Below, in pieces: positions 57,753 to 64,000 of a DNA stretch of 64,000 nucleotides (positions are counted from its first letter, which is position 1; the number at the start of each line of letters is the position of its first letter). The notes under the pieces were generated by a model. The model worked only from the letters and a program-made list of their open reading frames with translations, had not been told where the DNA came from and searched no databases. Source of the DNA: Lucifuga dentata (Eukaryota > Chordata > Actinopteri > Ophidiiformes > Bythitidae); the NCBI GenBank assembly GCA_014773175.1, contig VXCM01000456.1, positions 1-64,000 on the forward strand, given 5' to 3'. Made by a program: the position numbers and the translations under genes.

Positions 57753-60700
57753 ATGAGAATCAGACTGCACCGTATCAGACAGCAGAATAGATAGACTATA
57801 TGATAAATGGAATATATGATGTCTTTCGATAGCAAAGACATATGCAGTATTACATATATAAACAAGAAATTTGTAGTTTACAGATCTTCAAACAACAACA
57901 TGACGAGGTTACTTGTGCATCCTCTATGATATTTATTGCATTGGTTAAAAAGAATTTATTCACGCTAGGGCTGATTATACAGACAGCAGATTGTATACAG
58001 TATTTTCTGTAATTGTGTGTCTAAGGAGCATATGGACTGTCAATCTGTGGTGTTATCTGTTTTTCTACCTGCCCTGCTGCACTCTTTGAGATCAATTCAT
58101 CTGATCAGATTCTATAAATAGTCACATTCTGATTGGGTGAGCATGTTTATTTGAGAATTTGATTACATAGAGATATGAAGATCCCTGACAGAGGGCAAAA
58201 CCTATGTGAAATAGACCTGCATTTAGAAATTTACAATGATGAATGAATTCTTACATCTTAGAAGGAAGGGCAAATAAGACCTAGTTTCATTCAAACTGCT
58301 CTCTGCTACCGTTTTGGTAGCATAATCCAATAATTCCAACACATAACCTGTCAAATATACATCTTATGATAGAAAAACCTGACAGCTATGTCAGGGAAAT
58401 CTAAGCCTGGTTATGTGAAAATATGAAATAAAATTGCATGTAAATAATACATACCTCAGGCAATTTCAGAAAAGAGTGGATGTAATGACATGAATCTGGT
58501 GATTAAAAAGTGTGATAAGACCTGTGAAGCTGCAGCGTATGTGGAATTTCTGAGGCTCTACAGAGGCATTCAGGTCCACATAAGCAGCAGCTTGACTTTC
58601 ACCTTTTAAAAATTTTAAGAGAAAAGTTTTGGCTGTTGCTTCACATTACGTCTATTCATGCTTAGCATGAATCCCCCACAGTCCTTGAAACTGCTGTGAA
58701 GTGATTCAATTAAATCATAAAATACAAAACAGGTGCATATATGGCAAATTATATTTCCTTTTGTAATATACAAGTCAAAGATTCTTCTGTTACAGATTGC
58801 TTTGTCCATTGTTGATTATGAAGGCAGCTGCGATACCATTCTGTTGGCAACGATACAATGAAGAAAAGCTCATATTAAACAAGACATTTTCAGCTTCATA
58901 TATGGTGCCATAATACTTCAACTCTCCACCATATCCCATTTATGCTGTTGTGCTGCTATCTTTGCATGCATTATGGGGTTCATTGTGTGGTGAAATGAAA
59001 CGCATGTGGAAAATAAAAAGCAATGAATCCTAGCTGCGACTGTAACAATGTGAACATGGTGGGTGACGAACAGTTCCTGCTCAGCCGAATGACCATCAGC
59101 TACAGCGAGCCTGAAGCAGCCATGTATCACAACCTGTCACCAGCTATTTGCTTTTGGCATCATGCTCAAATGCCAGGGATGCTACGCAGCCATAATGGGT
59201 TACATTTCACACAGAATCACTGCATCTGCAAAAGAAGCAATTATTTTTCTGTGCTGACTGTTAAGCTGGTTATGTGGGTACAGTATGTCAAACACACACC
59301 CAGTCCCCCACAGTGGTGAAAACAAGCATGTTACCCTGCACTACCATGACACCTTTTTGGCTTTTGCACGTGTGCAAAAATTGCCTGAGTTAGAGAGGAG
59401 AACTGAAAAGGGGTCAGTGACATGCGGCAAATAGATGTCGATCAGCAGTGGCTTCACCACCTTTTTGAGATGAGCGGGAGAGGCTGCGGCTACTGTTGTG
59501 TCAATCAGAAATCAAAATCAACATTCAGTGCTAAATGAGCTGAAAAAACTTGCAAATTAAATTTACCTGTCAATCAAAATTTGTTTGATCCCATGTCACT
59601 GTCAATCTGAATCAACTTCCTACACCATAACATTATTTAATGACTATAAGCATACTCCATGTGTTCAGACTTGTTTAGCATTTGTGAATGGCAAAGAAGC
59701 ACTATTTGTGTTCTTTAAAAAAAATGCAACAGAATAAAACATTCCTGACCTTCTGTTACCCTCTTGTGTGTTCCTGGCTTCTCAGATGTTGCTGCTTGGC
59801 TTTGCTCAGTTCTTTTGGCAAACCTTGTGTCCAATTTGATGTACGGAACAATGGTTTTAGGCAGTGAGGTTTACAAATGCAATACAGGCCTTTGTATCCT
59901 GTATGAATTATTCTGTCCTTTCACTGAGTTCTGTCACAACCTTCCTAATTACGTGGTGAGAATGAGATCTGACACACTTTCTAAACACAGGAACCCCCAG
60001 TTTTGTCAATATAAAGTCAAGCAGTGAAATTCTTTCTTGAAGTCTTTGATGGAAAGCCATAAAAAATTAATTTCACAACAGCTGTCTGGGGCTCTCCATT
60101 ATTCTATGTGGGCTGTCAGCCTTCTAATAATCTTCCTGGGTTTTGTCTCATTTGTGTGTCCCCAACAAGGTGTCTGTAATCTCCTTCCATTATTAATCTC
60201 ACGGAGCAGAAATGTCATGCCGGCAGCCTCTGTGCACACTCGGCATCATTTAATTCTTGTTTACGAGTCTTCCTCTTTCGCTGTAGTTAAGACGCCTGCT
60301 CCTGCCAGAGCAGCATGCTTTTCTCTAAAGAATAGTCTTTTCATTCTGCCAGGAGACAGAGAATTTGCATTGAGATCTATAGTGTTCTCTCCTTGCCACA
60401 CACCTCTCTTATCACTTCTCTGATGGATCACAACAGCTATTGTGCCTTGTGCGTGTGCGTATGTGAGTGGCAGCGATTTGTGTGAAGATACCTACAGAAG
60501 CCCATGAGGGAATACTCTAAGCTGATTTTACCCTGCTGTTGAATGTCCTACTTCCCCTTCTCCCATCACTCTCCAATCCTTTTTCTAGATCCACAGACTC
60601 ATGTAGTTTTAAAGTGCATCATGGATTGTGTACATAGGGACCCTCATTTGAAGTGGATGCAGATAGCATTTGGCTGTTTTTCTCTGGTGAGATTTATCTG

Positions 60701-61295
60701 GATATTGTGGCTGAAAGAAATTGGAGCACAAACTGGTTGATGGAGATGTAAGTGATCCTCTACCCAAATCCTTTTAACTATCAACACTTAACCCCTGTAA
60801 ATTTGAGATAGCCATAAAAACTTTATATTTTCCTTAGTATCATTAAACAGGAGCTTTAGTCAACTGGAATTCAGTGACTTACAATGGACTTCAATGAAAA
60901 CAGTAAAATGTCCAAGGGAACTTCTCAAAATTAGGCTGCATTATCCACCTCTCCAGTAGTATGTCCTGATGATCGTAATTTCTTCAAAATAGATAAAAAT
61001 GACATTGAACCTTAGAAGCCCCTGCCAGAAGTAACATTTTTAACAGTCTATCAGTAAATCAATTGTAACATGATTTCAAGCTGAGAAAACCTGTTCTCCA
61101 CCAATGAGCCAAACACAAAAGTTTAACAACCTGTAAAGCCTCAAGGTGTTGAATGTTTGATACTCAAATGATGAGGATTCACTTTCAATTCATGTCAATC
61201 AATGATAGTTTTCATTAAAATGTAATTCTGGTTATTCCACATATTATACCTGTAATTATCATATGGTGCATGGTATTTGTAATTATGGAGGATCA

Positions 61296-61321
61296 TTATA
61301 TATATATATATATATATATAT
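61296..61321. repeat. (TA)n microsatellite
   Basis: About 12 uninterrupted TA units. Confidence 0.95.
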
Positions 61322-64000
61322 TCTCCAGGTTTATTTTATACAGTATTTAAGTTATATAGGATGTGAATTAACCCTTTAGAAATTAGACTTTACTCTTGGT
61401 AACTGAAGTAAAATTCAAATTGCAAAATCTGATTTTGTTTTCCTCTGCTCCAGAGTGTTGAAGTACCGGAGTATTGTGCATTAAAGAGGTATAGTATGTG
61501 GCTCCAAAATAAAATAATCAAGTTGAATAATGCCATAAACCTTTGAAAATTACCACAATATTCTCTGACAAACAATTTAAAAAAAATATAGTGCCATCAC
61601 TTTCTGTTCTCCAAAGTTGTCTCATTTATTGAATTTGCCAGGAGAGCAGCTAAATTGTTTGAGACAAATCTATTGATTTATTCACCTTCACCATGTGCAC
61701 ACATCATTACAAAATATAGATCTTATTCACAATTGTTGGCTTTTCTTCTATGACCATGCTGATTTTAACTGATACTGACAACGGTCACCCTCTTTCCTCA
61801 TTTGTCCAGAAGGAAAATTTGGCTGCCAACAAACTGTTGACTGAAGTTGATCACCAACAGCCAAAACAGACAAGGGCATAGCTGTATCCTAAATCCTTCT
61901 TTGGACAAAAGTTTGGCAACACAGGTATGAACCTAGATTTAGATTTACACTGCAAGGCTGGAAGTCCTGAAGGGGGCGAAATCTGAGGTTGAGCATTGTC
62001 TCTGTGTGTACATCTGTGGACCACAGAGACCGTGGCACTCCAGTGGGCCTGTATATTAGCACTCACCAGCTGTTCTTTCTTATATGCCAACTCCTCCTTT
62101 GTTTGCTGACAGGCTCATGGCAGCTGCGTGTGGGATGGGGAATGGCACCTGTCAGAATTATACATGGGGCCTCAACAGCTCCACAAACAGCCTCACAACA
62201 GATGGAGCATGCAAGAATATGCGGCTTGTGTGTATCAGTTCTCTTATTTTGGAATTTATTGTGCCTGTGCAGCAGAGACACATGGCACATTGATGGGGAA
62301 AGAGCACATCCTCAGTGGGACAGAAAGTTGTCTTGGATATTTATTGATCTGTTTTAATATATGGACAATGCTGCATAAACTAATACTCCAGACAGAAGCC
62401 TCTTTCTTTTCTGCCTGTTCATCCTGATGCTTTAAAAGTTTGTAAAATAGCCTTAAAACAAGTAAGAGAAATATATTTTTCTACAATGAAATGACTGAGT
62501 GAAGGAGGTTAGACTTCAGACATTTGATTTGGGAATAAGGTGGCATGTCTGGTGGATGGTTGTGTTCACACTTGTCTTGAACTGAACCTGAGTTTAACTC
62601 TTGTGTCATACCAAGATTTTCTCTTGCTGTCAAGACCTATCCATAGTGAAACTTGAATTTTTTAGTTCAAGTTTTTAGATTTTACTGAACTTTTTCCTCA
62701 GCTTTACTCATATAGTTTACTTTAGGCAGGACATACAGCAAAGGGTCCCACAAACAAATTTTAAGCCACCACAGATGAAAGTTAACAGTTGTGAGAGAGC
62801 CGTGATGAAAAGTTGGTCCTCGATTAAGACACGTCCGACAGCAAAGTTAGCTCTCTTAGCATGCGACACAATTCTTCATGACTTTTCTGCATGCTTTTCT
62901 GTCTGCATTTGTCCCACTTGTGGTAATGCCACATTAACCAGGGATTCATTGCACATGCATCAAATCTGACATCGTTTAAAGTGAATTGCAAGTTTGCTTG
63001 AGTTTGCTGCTGAGGAAACACAATTCTGATTTAGACAGTTTATTCATGTTCTTCCCTCTTAATGAAAGACAAAATTTTCCTCTATACTTTTTGACACTGG
63101 TTTCAATTCAGTGCATTATTGAATAATTGAACTTAAATTTTATGTGCAGCAGAAGGGAAAAAGTTTCTTCAGTCAAATAGCTGCAATGTAATTTTTGAAA
63201 CTCAAATGATAGAAAGTACATACTTTATACTTTCCCCAACACTCTGCAAGCCACATCAGCTGATCATAACTCAGCATAGGTACATCAGGTAAATATGCTG
63301 TGTCTGCGATAAATTAATAACACACAACCACAATTTAATAAAATGGGATGTGATTGATTGAGTCTACACAACACGTTTTTAAATTATTTCACCTGCTTGC
63401 CATAAATAAATAGTTGAACTTTCTCCATTATTTTGATTCATTTTGTTTAATTAGCTTGTTGAATAAATACATAATTAAATCAGGCATTTGATGAGACATA
63501 ATTTTTTAATCAAGAATAACTAGAGGTAAAAGCTCAGGGGAGCAGTTATTAAGGCATTTCCTGCTGATAAGGCTGGTGATATAAAGTGTTGCTGTCACTA
63601 CCAAACATTCACAAGGATAATCAGTGCTTCTGTCTGTAAGTTTTGTCGTCTGAAGGATGTTATGGGCTTTTAACAGGTAGAACAACATATTTCATAAAGC
63701 TTTTTAATGAGAAATGTTTTATGTATAGCATTTTCTCATGAAATATGTGCAACTTGGGCATACTCTATATAGTTTGTGCACACAGTAATATGTAGGCCAT
63801 GCAGGTTGACGCTATAATTTCCACAAAATGCTCCATAAACTTGTTATAGCTGTAACATGTTTATTTTTAATCCCAGAGTTTCAAAGAATGTCTAATTTCA
63901 ATTCTAATTGCTATGACAACCAAGCTTCATTAAAGTTGTAATTACTGTTCTGTGACATTAATATCTCTTTATCTTGAAAATAAGTGGTACCACAAGAAAC

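Larger units (their letters stand above)
57051..64000. other. Gene-free intergenic region to the window end
   Basis: AT-rich sequence without recognisable exons. It holds an N within T runs at 57734, a TA repeat at 61296-61321, and two longer non-repetitive GC-moderate blocks (58900-59320 and 60040-60420) that may be conserved non-coding elements. The longest open frame (128 codons at 60037) has no domain and no coding-like composition. Confidence 0.5.

Noticed and set aside
60037..60423. 128-codon open frame in the intergenic region
   Set aside because: No recognisable domain or gene-like codon pattern; it is better explained as chance within a non-coding block.
49535..64000. Search for PDZRN4 exons expected next in the human synteny order
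   Set aside because: No PDZ, RING or LNX-like coding segment is visible on either strand; if the gene is adjacent it lies beyond the window.

Overview
The window is vertebrate nuclear DNA, almost certainly from a ray-finned (teleost) fish. The evidence is small split genes with canonical GT/AG introns, coding exons that read as close relatives of human genes, dense microsatellites, and fish-type mobile elements (LINE tails ending in TTA repeats, TTAA-flanked MITEs, hAT-like and other DNA elements). There is no bacterial, phage or CRISPR content. The species is not identifiable by eye.

Four protein-coding genes can be rebuilt exon by exon. From left to right they are: prickle1 (+, coding 7193-14331), a PET/LIM planar cell polarity protein with a C-terminal prenylation box; pphln1 (-, coding 31097-15529), periphilin-1, a subunit of the HUSH silencing complex; yaf2 (+, coding 32741-36807), a RYBP/YAF2 subunit of non-canonical PRC1; and gxylt1 (+, coding from about 42004 to 48300), a GT8 xylosyltransferase acting on O-glucosylated Notch EGF repeats. 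As I recall it, the order and relative orientation match human 12q12 (PRICKLE1, PPHLN1, YAF2, GXYLT1), so this is an old synteny block. ZCRB1, which I recall lying between PPHLN1 and PRICKLE1 in human, is not here.

Layout. 1-1.7 kb: flank with a LINE reverse-transcriptase fragment at the very left edge. 1.7-15.0 kb: prickle1, with a probable non-coding first exon and large introns. 15.0-32.2 kb: pphln1, tail-to-tail with prickle1 and with only a few tens of bases between the predicted poly(A) sites. 32.2-32.7 kb: a compact divergent promoter shared by pphln1 and yaf2, two chromatin repressor genes. 32.7-37.5 kb: yaf2, whose second intron carries a 1.3 kb DNA element. 38.3-42.4 kb: a nest of DNA transposons (hAT-like gene remnant, a second copy of the yaf2-intron element, and three copies of another fish element) that abuts and surrounds the first exon of gxylt1. 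42.0-49.8 kb: gxylt1. 49.8-64 kb: a gene-free, AT-rich intergenic region with candidate conserved non-coding blocks and LINE tails.

The assembly shows a recurring artefact. Single N characters sit either in homopolymers or between two copies of the same 56-67 bp sequence. This points to unmerged contig ends, and coordinates near those Ns are inflated. No novel biological system stands out. The most useful second looks are the gxylt1 start region (apparent GT-repeat frameshift), the split start codon and adjacent hairpins of pphln1, the TTAA-flanked MITE family, the nested transposon cluster and the candidate enhancers.
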